Source: Voacanga thouarsii (lineage: Eukaryota; Streptophyta; Magnoliopsida; Gentianales; Apocynaceae). Taken from it: a stretch of 64,000 bases of DNA. Positions within the stretch are counted from its first letter, which is position 1. Each line of letters opens with the position of its first letter. The notes beneath the pieces were generated by a model that searched no databases, was not told where the DNA came from, and was given only the letters and a program-made list of their open reading frames with translations. The stretch covers positions 248,001 to 312,000 of the forward strand of contig JANUWF010001272.1 of the NCBI GenBank assembly GCA_026120185.1. Reading direction: 5' to 3'. Made by a program: the position numbers and the translations under genes. Of the stretch, positions 46,196 to 58,750 are shown one piece after another.

Positions 46196-46850
46196 AAAGA
46201 GTTGAAGGAATAGTTAGAGGAGTAAGTGGGTCAACCTATATCAAACCTAACACGTCGCCTTGGGGAGCGCCTGTGCTATTTGTGAAGAAGAAGGACGAAA
46301 CTCTGAGGCTACGCATTTACTATCGGGGTTTGAATAATTTGACAGTCAAGAACAAGTATCCCCTACCACTAATTGATGAGCTGTTCGATCAATTACAACG
46401 ATCCAGTTACTACAGCAAGTTGGACCTGTGGCAAGGATACTACCAAGTGCAGATAAAAAAAGGAGGATATCCCTAAGACGGCTTTCAACACCAGATATGG
46501 ACATTATGAGTTCGAGATAATGCCATTCGGGGTGACCAATGCTCCAGCAATATTCATGGACCTGATGCACCGAGTGTTCCGACCCTATTTGGGCAAGTTC
46601 GTGGTGGTCTTCATTGACGACATTTTGATCTACTCCAAGAGTCTAGAAGAGCATGCAGAACATCTGAAGCTCGTATTGGAGAAGCTTTGGGAGCACAAAC
46701 TGTAGCCATGTTTAGCAAGTGTGATTTCTGGTTGGACAGTGTAGCATTCCTTGGCCATGTAGTGACCAAGAAGGGAATTAAAGTAGACCCAGCAAAGGTA
46801 GAAACGGTATCAGACTGGAAACAACCGGAGAATATTACTGAGATCTGAAG
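46196..46850 (+). pseudogene. pol: TekD reverse transcriptase
   Basis: [20 protein letters not shown] (about 46257-46315), [33 protein letters not shown], then a one-base shift in an A-run near 46455, [20 protein letters not shown] (from 46520) and the catalytic FIDD (about 46610-46621). A shift near 46705 separates [20 protein letters not shown]. Catalytic Asp residues are kept. Confidence 0.93.
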
Positions 46851-47415
46851 TTTCTTAGGATTGGCTGGTTACTACTGAAGATTTATCAAAGGGTTCTCGA
46901 CGCTCGTATCACAAATGACCCGACTGTTGAGAAATGATGTTCCATTTGTATGGAATGGGAAGTGCGAGAAAAGTTTTCAAGAGATGAAGCGAAGATTAAT
47001 GACAGCACCAGTACCAAACCTACCAGAGGAAGGGAAACCTTACGCGTTGTATTCTGACGCTTCGAAAGAAGGACGGGGAGCAGCGCTGATGTAAGACCAG
47101 AAGGTGATCGCTTACACTTCTCGAAAGCTGAGACCACATGAGGTCAACTATCCCACTCATGATCTGGAGCTGGCAGCTATTGTGTTTGCCCTAAAGAAAT
47201 GGCGACACTACCTGTACGAAGCTGAATACGAGGTATTCACCGACCACAAGAGTTTGAAGTATATCTTCACTCATAAAGATCTAAACTTGAGGCAGCGAAG
47301 ATGGGTGGAATTTCTTGAAGAATACCGATGTCCGATCAACTACCATCCCGGGAAGGCCAACGTTGTGGTGGATGCCCTGAGCAGGAAAGTTGGAATGGCT
47401 AGACTGAGAGTGTAG
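46851..47415 (+). pseudogene. pol: TekD RNase H
   Basis: FLGLAGYY then a stop where Arg is expected, RFIKGFSTLVSQMTRLL, YSDASKEGRGAALM (first Asp near 47055), then an open frame [47 protein letters not shown] (second Asp) and DALSRK (about 47373-47390). Confidence 0.92.
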
Positions 47416-48935
47416 GAAATCTAAGTGGTTTTGGATGTGTTGGACAAAAGGGTGGAAGTGCAAGAAAAAAGAATCATCGTCAGCAATCTGAGGTTCGTAC
47501 CGGATTTAAGACGGGAAATTGTGGAAGCTCAGCAAAACAATGTCGAGTTTCAGCATTTCAAGGACAAGAAGCTCAAGAGGCCAGGCAGTGAATTCCGTCT
47601 AGATGAAGAGGGAATTTTGCATTTCAGAGATCGATTGTGTGTACCCGGGAAGTAATAGTTGAAGGACAGAATTTTGGAAGAGGTACACAAGAGGAAGTAC
47701 GCTATTCATCCGGGGGAAGTTAAGATGTACCAGGACCTGAAGAGTGCCTATTGGTGGCCCGGACTGAAGTGGGATATGGTCAAGTATGTCTCGACCTGTC
47801 TCACCTGCCAGAAAGTCAAAGCGGAGCACAAGAAGTCGGCGGGACTATTGCACCATTACCAGTACCAGAATGGAAATGGGAGGAGGTGACTATGGATTTT
47901 GTCACTGGACTTCCCATGTCCAAGACACAAAAGGACGCCGTATGGGTAGTGGTGTATCGACTGACCAAGTCGGCCTATTTTATACCGGTAAATATAAGGG
48001 ATTCCATGAAGAAACTGGCCCAGACTTATGTTCGAGAAATAGTTCGACTACATGGAGTGCCCTTAAGCATTATGTCAAATCGAGACCCAAGGTTTACGTC
48101 TCGTTTTTAGGGAAAGTTTTAGGAAGCAATGGGGTCGAGTCTTAAATTCAGTATGACAGCGCATCCGTAGACCGATGGGCAGTTAGAAAGGGTTATACAG
48201 ATATTGAAAGATATGATGAGAGCCTATGTTTTGGACTTCGGAGATAAATAGATAGAGTGTGTACCGTATGCAGAATTGTCATATAACAACAGCTATCAAG
48301 CTTCAATTGGGATGGCACCGTATGAGGCTTTGTATGGGCGCAAGTGTTAGGTACCACTGTATTGGAGTTGGTTAGAAGATGGTCACGTGAGCAGAACCGG
48401 GGAAGTCTGTGTCCAAGAAATGTTGGATAAGGTGAAATTGATCAGGGAAAGGTTGAAGGCAGCTCAGAGCCGACGAAAGAGCTATGCGGATAACCAGCGG
48501 TGAGAATTGGAGTTTCAAGTTGGGGACAGCGTATTTTTTAGGTGGATGCCAAATAGAGGGATCTTAAAGCATCTAAAGGGGGGAAAGCTGAATCCGAGGT
48601 ACTTGGGGCCGATCCCAATTAAGGAAATGATTGGACCGATAGCTTACCGAGTGGACTTGCCAGATGGGTTAACGGGATTTCATGATGTGCTCCATGTGTC
48701 ACGATTGAAGAAGTACAGTGCTGATCCCGATCATGTGTTGAATAACGAGCCTTTGGTGCTGCAACCTGACATGAGTTATGTGGAGAAGCCCGTGAAAATA
48801 CTGGACCGCAGTATCAAGAGTCTTTGGAACAAGCAGATACTAATGGTTAAAGTTCACTGGGAGCACAATGGTAAGCAGGATTGTACATGGGAATCGGAAG
48901 AGTGGGTTAAGCGGAAGTATCCTGATTTGAAATAG
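47416..48935 (+). pseudogene. pol: TekD integrase with C-terminal chromodomain
   Basis: Zinc-binding part: [20 protein letters not shown] and [13 protein letters not shown] (47677-47830), HHCC complete. Catalytic core: [20 protein letters not shown] (Asp near 47893), SNRDPRFTS (Asp near 48080), LERVIQILKDMM (Glu near 48184). C-terminal part: FQVGDSVFFRWMPNRG, LNPRYLGPIPI, then ILMVKVHWEHNGKQDCTW and SEEWVKRKYPDLK to 48935, a chromodomain of the plant chromovirus type that guides insertion toward heterochromatin. Frameshift near 47860 and stops at 48106, 48118, 48166, 48247, 48346 and 48502. All D, D, E residues remain. Confidence 0.94.
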
Positions 48936-48968
48936 GGGTATGCTTGAATTTCGGGATGAAATTCTTTT

Positions 48969-48981
48969 AAGGAAGGGAGGA
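48969..48981 (+). other. TekD polypurine tract
   Basis: AAGGAAGGGAGGA directly before the 3' LTR. Confidence 0.92.
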
Positions 48982-50919
48982 TGTGAAACCCCAGTCGGAA
49001 CTAACCTTAGAGTAAGGGGGTTGGAATGCATATCATACTTAGTTACATGTTTAAATATATTTTTATATGATTTTATGTGCTTTGAATTTGTGTTTTATAG
49101 TCTAGAGGGCTTGATTATGATTATTGGGTAAGAAGGGCAAAATGGTAATTTTTTCTTAAGGAGGAAATAGGGAGATAGCTTGATGATTAAATAGGAAAAA
49201 TATTTTTGAGAGAAAATAAAAACAAGAGTTGTTGTGGTTTAGTGGTTAGAGCTTTGAAATTAATTCTTGAGGTCTTGTGTTAAAATTCCATTGTGAAGCT
49301 TAAGCATGATTAAATTTTATTTTTGCTTGGGAAGTAGTATTTTCGGCCTTAAGAACCTTAGCATAGGGCAGAGGTGTTGTCCTAGGGGAGACATGATAGG
49401 AATACTCTAATCCTATTCTTGTGCCTTCTCAAAATTTCCTAAGAGAATTCATTTCTTTTGGATCTTTAATTTCTCTTAATTCTCAATTCATTAGATTAGT
49501 CAAATTTGTTCTAGCCAATTTCATTACAGAAATTTCAGTAAAGTGCTGTGGCTTTGAAGGCTCAAAATGTCTTAGTGAAAGACATCTTATTGTCTGAAAA
49601 TGTGGTAGAGATGTGGGAGATTCCTAAAGAATAAATCCCTCTAGTGAACATTCTGAAATTGCACTCTAGCTAGGTTCATTTTCCTTCATGGCAAGAACTG
49701 CAATTTTTCCAGCTTCTTATGCCTTAAAGGTGTCGAAATTCCTAGCCATTATTCCCTCGCAAATGCTTCCAGAAAATGGCCTTTTGATCAGCTTGAGATC
49801 TGAATTTTTTCTGGTCATTTTCGGACTGCACAAATGCTGTGCAAAACTAGAGAAATTTCTGGTTGAATTCACAGCTTTGGAGGTCCGAAACGAAGTGTTT
49901 TCTTTCAGTTTTTGCTCTGCATCTTAGCCATGTTTTTCCTCCATAAAGAAGGTTGTAAACCAGCCTTGAAAGGCCCCTGAAATCTCCTCCAAACTCTGTG
50001 CAAGCTGACTGGAAAATGGCTGCCGAAACTATCCAGAAATTCCAGCACCTTGCGAAAATTCTGTACAGGAAAATTTCCAACTTTGTCTCCTAATTCATCC
50101 CTGGCCGAAACTTTAGCTGTCTTCTACACAAACCACTCTTAAACAACCATGATAAAAAATCCAATATCTTCCCCATGCTCCTGCATGAAAATTAGACATG
50201 GCTGCGTGAAAATATCTCCAGCAAATCTCTGCAATCATGCTTTGATTAGATACCAAAATTCCAGCAACATTAATTTAGCAACCTTCCATAAAATGCTTCT
50301 CAAACAACCATACTTATTATTCACCATTCCACTCCATCTTTTCGGCCACCATTACCCCTCTTCAATCAGCTTTCATCCAGCAGAAACACTGCACAACAAT
50401 TCGGCGATAGCAGCTTTCCAAAAGCTCACCAATGATCAAAGATATTCTTGTTATATTTAGTTTCCAAATTTGATTCCTTAAGATATTATTTTAGGATTTC
50501 AACAACTAGCCATTCCTTTTCCCTTCCAAACCAGAAAATCAACTACCAAAACCCTACAAACAATTCAGCTAGCCCTAATCCTTCAGAATTTTGGCAGCTT
50601 CAAATCAAAACCTCTCTACTCTCTTCAACCTTCAAGAACATATACCACACCAAGAACACCTACTCCGTCCTTTCGCCTAATACACCTCCAAATCACTTCA
50701 AACTTCTTCTAAAAACTCCAGAATTCATTTACTCATTGCTGTGAGTCCATCCATACCAATTTTAACATCAAACTCCAAAATTCAACTTCCTCTTTTGGAT
50801 CAAAAACCAGAATTTTTTTGAAGGATCAAGAACACTTTCAAGGTAGGTTTTTTTCTAACAACTTCATCTTCTGTAATCTTTGATCTCTAATGAATATGTA
50901 TATGAATAAACATGCTAAT

Positions 50920-50972
<53 letters not shown>

Positions 50973-53286
50973 GCCGAACCTCTCTCCTTCTTGGCTGAAT
51001 GGCTTCTTCACTAACGGTCATGCTTTCTTCATCTTCCTTGGACGGATCTAGTAATCTAGGAGTTGAGATCTATTCAAAACTCCTTCAAGGTATTCATCAA
51101 TCAAGTAAGCCTTTTTAACCCTCCTTTTAAATTCTAGATTCATGTCTCTAGGATGATGTTGATAGAAGATGGATTATGAATAGGGTTTGAGTATGTATTG
51201 TTGTGATGAGTTGGGATTGAAGCATGAATATATGTATGAATATGATAGAGATGGGATTTATGCATGAGTTGATTATCTTGGTTGAATGTATGGTATTTTA
51301 GGGTTTAATGCATGCTACGATGATTAAGTATGCTAGAGATTATGTCATCTATGATGAATAGGATTTATATTCTTGTGTGATTGTTAAAGCCATGGTTATA
51401 TTTATGCTAGTAAAGTTTAGATCTTGCCTTAGTAAATTTGGATGTATGCTTATATTCATGATTTGGATGATTTGATGATGTGAATGGATGAATATGTTCA
51501 TGATTGTGTTAGCAATAGAATTATGATCGTGACCTAGTTGTCCCTAAGCTAATTTTATTTCTTCAATAAAATATTTAATATTATAATTTTTGCTAGTAAT
51601 TTCGAAAAACCCTAGGAAGGGTAGATTTGGAATAATATATATAATAAGAATATTTTAGTCAAATAAATAATAGCATTTGCTAGAAAAAATAAAATATATA
51701 GATATTATATAAGATGATGAAATCAACTATAGCCGCTTATGAAAACAATCATAATAAGTAAAATATTTATTATTAAAATTTAATTCTTATCTTTTAACCA
51801 AAAACTATTAAAATTTTTTATCTTTCAATCAAGACTCATTAAAATTTATTTTCAACTAATTTTAGCTATCAATTATTTTCTAGCAAATAATTATTTATAA
51901 ATCATTATCTACCTAATACTACCTAGGACACTTCATCAAATAGACTCTAAATTTTTCTTAGCAGGATTTAAATCTTCAGTTTATTAGTACCTATTTACCA
52001 AAACACTAATTATTTTGAATATCTAATTAGCCTTGGCTGATAAACCTTTTTATTTATTATTTGGCCTTAAAGCTTGGGACACTAGGATCATCGTATTAGT
52101 GAGTTGAGCTAGTTTATTTGTGAAAGTGAATTTTGGCTTGAGTTTGATTGTGGTTTGTATTTACATCATGCGGGGTTAGGTCAGCTGTTGGAGACCTTTT
52201 ATTGTCAGCACAAATCAGGTAAGCACCTGCATAAAACCTATTTGTTGCAAAATGTTTATTACGGCAAGCTAAATATACAGTGCATGGACACTCATTTCTG
52301 TAAAGGCAATTGAGGATTGATTCCTTTCTTATTTTAGCCAAACAAATTATTTGAAAATCAATAAGTAGATTTACTCAAACTCAAATCTCTTTCTAAAACT
52401 GATTTTGACAAAGACTTTGGAAATCCTTAATTGCCATTTTCAAGGGGATCTATGTTATGTTCATTTTCGCAAAAGGGGGATACGTTATGTTGAGTACTCA
52501 CTAGGAGTAGGCTAGTAGTACTAGTTTTGAAGAGCAAGAGTGAGTCTTCTAGCAGGAGACCACCTCCAGAAGATAAGCTCAACTTAGAGAAACATTAGTA
52601 CTACTTAGTCGTGCCGGTCCGAACTAGCAGTTTTATTTCAGTCAAGTGACTGTGTTATATCGGAATGGACACCCGGTTGTTGTTTGGGTATTAGGCCGAT
52701 CACCTACCTTTTGTCAGTCTGCACAAAATGTCGGCATTCTAACCGGATATGGGGCCCAATGTGTGGTAACCTATAGCCCATTCTTTCGAGTGGTTGATTT
52801 TCATTGATTATGTGTGGTTGGAAAAGCCAAAACACCACTTTTGCTTTTGACTAATGTTTATTGCTTGCCAATATTTTACTTATAAAGATTTTACACTTTG
52901 CATCCACGAACTGTTTTCACTGAACACCCAAAGCACACTCGGACTTACTGAGATTTCTGTCTCATTACCTTTTTACCATCATTTCAGGTCGATTCTACTA
53001 TGGGGATGAGTAGCTAGTGTTATCTGTCTTGGAATAAAATGTTGACATTTATTTTTATGTATTGCTTTGGGGAGTTGAGAGTGTATAATTTTATTTATGG
53101 ATTTATTTTTCTTTTTGGAATTCATGGATATATTATTGGATTTATTCTTTTGATGTAATAAATTTTAAGTTAAAGTATTATTTTTATTCCGCTATTTTAT
53201 TCATGTGACCTAGTTATAAAGACCCCTTATCCTTTGGACGGGGTGACATCCCCGGCCCTGGCTGGCCTAGGTAGTGAGGTGTTACA
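48982..53286 (+). repeat. TekD 3' LTR
   Basis: TGTGAAACCCC...GAGGTGTTACA, 4305 bp, followed by TSD CTATC. CT tract 50923-50970, acceptor-like AG at 52986-52987, short ORF 50999-51118. Confidence 0.97.
50923..50970. repeat. (CT)n microsatellite in TekD 3' LTR
   Basis: About 48 bases, against about 19 in the 5' LTR, so it expanded or shrank after insertion. Confidence 0.97.
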
Positions 53287-53291
53287 CTATC

Positions 53292-54557
53292 GAACTTAGT
53301 ATCCCTATCGGACATAACATTCTTTGGAATGCCATACATCTACACCACTTCTTTGAAGAATAAATCGACAATATGAGAAGCATCATTAGTCTTTGAAAAA
53401 GCCACAAAATGAGCCATTTTTGAGAATTGATCAACAATAACAAATATGGAATCCTTATCCCATTTGGATCTACGAAATCATAAGATAAAGTCCATTAAAA
53501 TATCAACCTATGGAGCATTTGGAGTCCGTTAAGGTGTGTACAAACCAAGTGAGAGTAATCTAGATTTTTCCCGCCTACAAATTATGCATTGAGAGGTCTT
53601 ACCATATTTCTCCTCATTTTTTACAAAAAAAAAAAAAATTATTTCTTAAGGATGCCTAATGTCTTTGTAACACCAAATGTCCTATTAATCCCCTACTATA
53701 GGCCTCCTTAACTTGCAATTCCGTAATGGACCCCTTTGCTACACAATGCCTTGCCTTTCTAAACACGAAACTGTCTTACCTATAGTACTTAGCAAATGCA
53801 CATTTCTCAGAAGCATGAAAAATATCCCCAAACACCTCATCATTAGCTTTCAATTCTTTCAAAAGTTCAAAACCAAGAGGTTTAGCATCTCAAGAGTTTA
53901 GAAGTGCATATCTTCGAGATAGTGCATTCGGAACCACATTCTCCTTACCTTTTTTGCATTTAATGACACAAGGAAATGTCCCCATAAACTCTATCCATCT
54001 TGGATAACTTTTATTCAATTTTTGTTAGCTTTTGAGATGTTTAAGGGTCTCATAATTAGTATGGATCATAACCTCTCTTGGGAAAAGGTAGTGTTGCCAT
54101 TACTCTAGGGTCCTAAAAGCAAAGAGTTCTTGATCATAAGTGGAATATTGAGGGCTGCCCTGGATAATTTTTCTCATTAAAATATGCAATAGGCTTTTCA
54201 TCTTTGGTTAAAACTGCACCTATCCCCACCTTACTTGAATCACGCTCTATCTCAAATACTTTCTCTAAGTTAGGTAGGATGAGAGTTGGAGCTTAGTTCA
54301 ATTTGTCGTTGAGGGTTTGAAAGGCTTTTTGTTAGGCTTCCTTCTACCTAAATCCCAATTTTTTCTCCACCACTTTTTTCAGAAGGGCTGCTATGGTGCT
54401 AAAATTCTTGATAAATCACCTATAGAAACTAGCTAGCCTATAGAAACTATGAATATGGTTAATAGTAGTAGGAGTGGGCTAATCTTGGATGGCTTTTACT
54501 TTTCCCTCATCAATCTCAATTCCCTTAGCACTCACAGCATACCTAATGAATGAAACC
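53292..54557 (-). pseudogene. pol: Gyp2 RT C-terminus, RNase H and integrase N-terminus
   Basis: Minus strand: FIRYAVSAKGIEIDEGKVKA (about 54555-54490, end of RT), [20 protein letters not shown] (about 54260-54200, RNase H), a decayed DH region, then integrase [20 protein letters not shown] (about 53445-53385), FFKEVV, YGIPKNVMSDRDTKFDS (to 53287) with the second catalytic Asp. TekD follows. The poly-T/A run near 53630 and several stops show decay. Confidence 0.85.
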
Positions 54558-54562
54558 CTCTC

Positions 54563-55596
54563 TGATATGATCTTGTGTGTGCTTTTTGTTGATGTTGTGA
54601 GTGATTTAGTTGGTTATGTGTTCAGCTCAACCAATAAGACCAAAAAAATAGAGATTCTTCTTAGGACAAAAAGGAGAAAATGAAACTAACAACTTACCCT
54701 CTATCAAACCCTTAAAGAAGTAAGCTTCAAAGACCCTCAAGAATAGTAGAAAGTTCTACTATAATATCACCCCAATATCCTTGAAGCAACAAAGGTAAAT
54801 AAGAACAAATAGAATAGAGAAAATAGGCACCCAAGTAATGTAATTCAAACAAACTTTAGAGGAACAAAGCAACTAAGACCCGTTCAAAAAAACCATATTA
54901 GATTATCCAAAAAATTTTATAGACTCATTCATAAAGAGGACTAACCCTTAAGCATGGTCTTGAACAACATGAACAAGCAGGCTGGGGCTTCTCAGGATTC
55001 TCTCTCAAATTTGAATTAAAGTGTGTGAATTGTGTTGTCAAATCACTAAAGGTTCTATTTATACTACCCTAACCCTGACTAAGTAATCCCTGAGGTTCTA
55101 TTACATTTTAGGGTCTTAATAGTCTTTACAAACACTTAAAATTGGAGAAAAACTGGAGAAAACATAAAAAACGCAATAGTTGCCCAAGTTGTAGTCGGCG
55201 CTGGTTTGGGCACTACAACTGGAACTGGTTGCGAACTATCTTCAGTAGGTCATGTGCCAGAATGAAGCTGCTATTAGGCAAGTTGATGCTGGGGCCGGTT
55301 TGGCTACTTGAAGCCAGCACCGGTTGTCCGCTTGGAGGCCTTCTTTGGTCAAGTTTCGTCCCCTTTGTTGCCAGCTTAAGTTCTTGTTGGGGTCATTCTT
55401 GGATAGTCATCAAAATGAACTCTTGGCTAGCTTCTTCAACCTTCCAACCCTTTTTCATCCTCGAGCATGGTTGTATGATCAATTGAAACTCGTCTTGAAG
55501 TTTCTTAAACCTAGATCTTGTTATCAGTCCTTGTCCTTGCATGGTCATGCCTCCCATTCCAAGACTTTTTTCAATTGATCAATGACCACCTCATTT
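54563..55596 (-). repeat. Gyp3 3' LTR
   Basis: + strand TGATATGATC... to ...CCTCATTT; the right edge is aligned to the other LTR and accurate to a few bases. TATAAATAG (minus) at 55055-55063. GC-rich motifs at 55190-55335. Confidence 0.85.
55055..55063 (-). promoter_or_regulatory. TATA box, Gyp3 3' LTR
   Basis: TATAAATAG on the minus strand, identical at 59243-59251 in the 5' LTR. Confidence 0.65.
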
Positions 55597-56345
55597 GGAA
55601 AAAATCTCCAAAATGTTGAAGAATAGCTGCAATTTCCTTAGGCAAAGATAATATAGAATCATTAATAGAAACACAAGATTCTTTGCAGAAAAGAAGAACA
55701 ACCAGTTCCTTAGATTTTATAGCTTCTATAACCTCACTTTCATTTGCAATGAAATTCACTTTTCTTCTACTTCCCCTCTCTTATCCTTGCTCACTCCCAT
55801 CCTTGATCATCAAAGGCACTTGTTTATCTATTCTCTCTCTCAACTCTTTTTCTTTCCACCATTGTTCTTTTCTCTCAATTTCTTAATTTTGTTTGCCATC
55901 TTACGCTCCCTTCTTCTTTTCGTGCTCCTTCATGATTCTTTGATTGTTGTTCACCTCACTAGGGACTATGGGGGTGAGAGTAAACTTCGTTCCCTCCTTG
56001 AGTAGGGAATAAGTATTCTTCCTCCCATCATGCTTAACATGCCTATCGTATTACCAAGGCCTCCCTAGGAATAAGTGACCCGCTTGCATGGGTATCACAT
56101 CACACAGCACATCATCCCTATATTTTCCCATCTCAAAAGACATAAAAACTTGTTTGTTTACTCACATTTCCCCACTATCATTCAACCATTGTAATTTCTA
56201 GGGCTTGGGTGTTTAATCCAACTCATGTCCAATTCCTCAACTAAGTTTGCATTAATCACGTTAGTGCGTTAGTGCAACTCCCACTATCCATAATGACACT
56301 ACAATTAGTCTTGTTCATTAGATACATAGTGTAGAACATGTTCTC
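55597..56345 (-). pseudogene. Gyp3 aspartic protease and linker
   Basis: Minus strand: ENMFYTMYLMNKTNCSVIMD (about 56345-56286) then SGSCTN; the catalytic D-S-G is intact (Asp at 56288-56286), unlike Gyp1 and Gyp4. NKQVFMSFEMGKYRDDVLCD and HLFLGRPW (about 56160-56060) continue the fold. The linker LVVLLFCKESCVSINDSILS (about 55710-55650) ends HFGDFFQ at the LTR. Stops and shifts are present. Confidence 0.82.
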
Positions 56346-56367
56346 TATTTGTTGGTGATCCTGATCT

Positions 56368-57848
56368 TCAATGGCTCGTGAATTCAATGACTTTCTTGTG
56401 ACTCGTACTAAAGAGTATTCGTAACCAACAACTTCCCTTCATCACCTTGCTTATCTCTGTTTCCTTCTTGATCTCCTTGGTATCTTTATCCCTCTTCTTT
56501 TTTGTCAGTAGAAACCTCACCATAGGGATTAGTATACATTGTTCTCTTACTTGGGAGATATGTCTATATCCAAGGCATTTAAAACACTTGATGTCCCTAT
56601 TCCTTTGTGGTCTCTTCATGGCTTTTCCCTTGTCTTTGTTCTAACCATCCCTAGATTTCCAATCCTCCCTAAGCTCCCCACCCTCGCTAGGTTTCCAAGG
56701 CTCCCTTGGTTTGTTGAAGTCCCTTTGGAATGGCTTAGGGGCTTCATCCTTCTTAAATGGTACCTTACTACTAGTGCTGGGGTTTGGGAGTGGTGTTCTA
56801 GTAAATGCCCTCCCTTTTAATTGCCTCTCAATCTTTATAGCAACATGTACCATATCATCCAATCGATCATAGGGGTGCAATTCTACCAAATTGGCAACCT
56901 CCCTATTTAATTCTCCCAAGAACCTTACCCTCATTGCTTTAGAATCCTTATTGATTTGAGCGCTCATCAACATTACTTCCATCTTTTTATGGTAATCTTC
57001 CATATTCTTATTCTATTGCTTGAGTGATTGGAGCCTTTAATAAAGATCATTATAGTAATGGTGTGGTATAAACCTTACCCTCATCATATCTTTCAACAAA
57101 TTCCAACTAGCCACGATTTCCACTCACATTTGTCTCCTTTGTGCACTAACTTGCTCCCACCAAACTAAATCATACTCCGAAAATCCCAAAATAGCCAACC
57201 TCACTTTTGACCTCTCACTATAAGTATGACTCTCTAGGAATATCTCCATCTTACTTTCCCACTCGAAATAAGTTTCGGGGTCACTCTTGCCATAGAATGT
57301 GGGCACTTTTAATTTGATGTGGTTCAACTCCCTCTTCTCATCATTTCCTTCTCTCCTTCATTCTCTATTGGCCCATACTATATGGTGTTCCCCAAGGGCT
57401 TCAACTTGTTTCCCCTCATACCATTTATTAACTCCCTGAAACTCTCTTTCCAACCTTCATAGATTGTTCCCACCATTTCTTCCTTAGCCCCTACCTCGTC
57501 CTCCTCTCAACCATGTCTTCCTCCTCTTATAGGAGCTTGTTGGAATCTCCTGATTGAGTACTCATCCCACTCCTCCCCTTGTTGGGTATGTAACGGAGGA
57601 GTATGGGCATCACCATCCCTTATCCTAGGGCTAGGTACTTCAAATCACTCTTGGCCTCTCCTTTGTGCGATAGTAGAAGATTGTCGAAGATTATTTATCA
57701 ACTCCCTTGTCATGTTTTGGAACTCACTTTGCATTTTCCTCATCATAGCTTGCAAGTCTTCACACAAACCCCAAGCATCAATTTGCTCTTCTTGAGGGGT
57801 ACTAGGGCCACTTAGGTTAGGCCTAGAGATCTCTTGATCATGGGTCAT
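56368..57848 (-). pseudogene. gag: Gyp3 gag
   Basis: Starts MTHDQEISRPNLSGPSTPQE at 57848. LKVPTFYGKSDPETYFEWES (about 57312-57255) and YDLVWWEQVSAQRRQ are the capsid core. MEDYHKKMEVMLMSAQINKD (from 57003), VRFLGELNREVANLVELHPY and HVAIKIERQLKG continue it. The basic/proline-rich tail leads to DIKCFKCLGYRHIS (about 56595-56555), a zinc knuckle with the first three ligands C, C, H. Frameshifts near 57640, 57120 and 57005. Confidence 0.88.
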
Positions 57849-58733
57849 GGTAATGGAATATTTACTTACTTATACCTGCAAAACAAAAGAGATTTGGAAG
57901 AAAAAAAATTTTCACTTCGCTTCCTTGCGTGTTAGCTCTCAAGGATTGGTCACTCCACCCATGTTTACTCTCTTAGGCTCTTTTAGTATTAGGCTCACCC
58001 TCTTACCTTTTTCTCAATACTCAAGCCTTCTTGTTCAATCCCAATTCTCCCCAATAGCTAAAGATTTAGTCCAACATAGTGAATCACACAAATGAATGGA
58101 TTTTTTCAATTAGGGGGTCTTAGGGGAATTTCAACAAACACTTGTTAGGTACCTCAAGCAAATAAGTTTTAATCAAGAATTTCAAGAAATATGGACTTAA
58201 TCAATACAAGAACAAACACTAGACGCACAAGAAACACTTCTAAGCAAGCAACGAACAAGAATTAGCAAGAACAAAGAAACAAGAACTAAGATTACGAAGA
58301 ACAAGATGATCACAAGTGTCCACTAATAAAGTTGAGTCCAATGAGCATGGAATTCAACAATAGAGTGATATACTAAGTTTCAATATCCTAAGGAATGAAA
58401 ATTAAGAATCAAAGTTCCCAACTATAGCCAAAAACATTCTTATGGAACATTTATCAAACACCTTGGTTGCAATCCCGTCATTTAAGAACAACCAACATTT
58501 TCACCCAAATTCAAGTAAATTTTCACCATAATCACAAGAAAAATTTGTTCCCAAGGAATATATTAACATCAAAAAGCAATTTCCCAAGAGAAAAATGAAG
58601 AAATACCAAAAATTTCATGACCTTTTTGGAGCATGTTTTTGAGTTACGGGATTTTCTCTGTTTCTTTTTCTTCAACTTTGTAGGGCTCCTTTCTTCCTTT
58701 TAAGCTTTGATTGAAATCAAGCTTTTTCCTTGC
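57849..58733 (-). other. Gyp3 untranslated leader
   Basis: Between PBS and gag on the minus strand; no coding similarity on either strand. Confidence 0.65.
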
Positions 58734-58745
58734 TCTGATATCAAA
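58734..58745 (-). other. Gyp3 primer-binding site (initiator Met tRNA)
   Basis: Minus strand TGATATCAGAGC, one mismatch from TGGTATCAGAGC, five bases after the 5' LTR. Confidence 0.85.
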
Positions 58746-58750
58746 CTCTT

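Larger units (their letters stand above)
39393..53286 (+). mobile_element. TekD: full-length Tekay/Del-like chromovirus with 4.3-kb LTRs
   Basis: 5' LTR 39393-43674, PBS 43677, leader ORF, gag, protease, RT, RNase H, integrase with chromodomain, polypurine tract, 3' LTR 48982-53286, TSD CTATC (39388-39392 and 53287-53291). Total 13.9 kb, of which 62% is LTR. The domain order and C-terminal chromodomain place it among Ty3/gypsy chromoviruses; the large LTRs and gag/protease style suggest Tekay/Del. By eye about 24 differences separate the first roughly 340 bases of the two LTRs, so the insertion is fairly young. Pol carries about 20 stops and several frameshifts, so it is not autonomous now. 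Confidence 0.95.

Noticed and set aside
55142..55578. 114- and 84-codon ORFs in the Gyp3 3' LTR
   Set aside because: Within LTR, frames not preserved in the 5' LTR, no homology seen.
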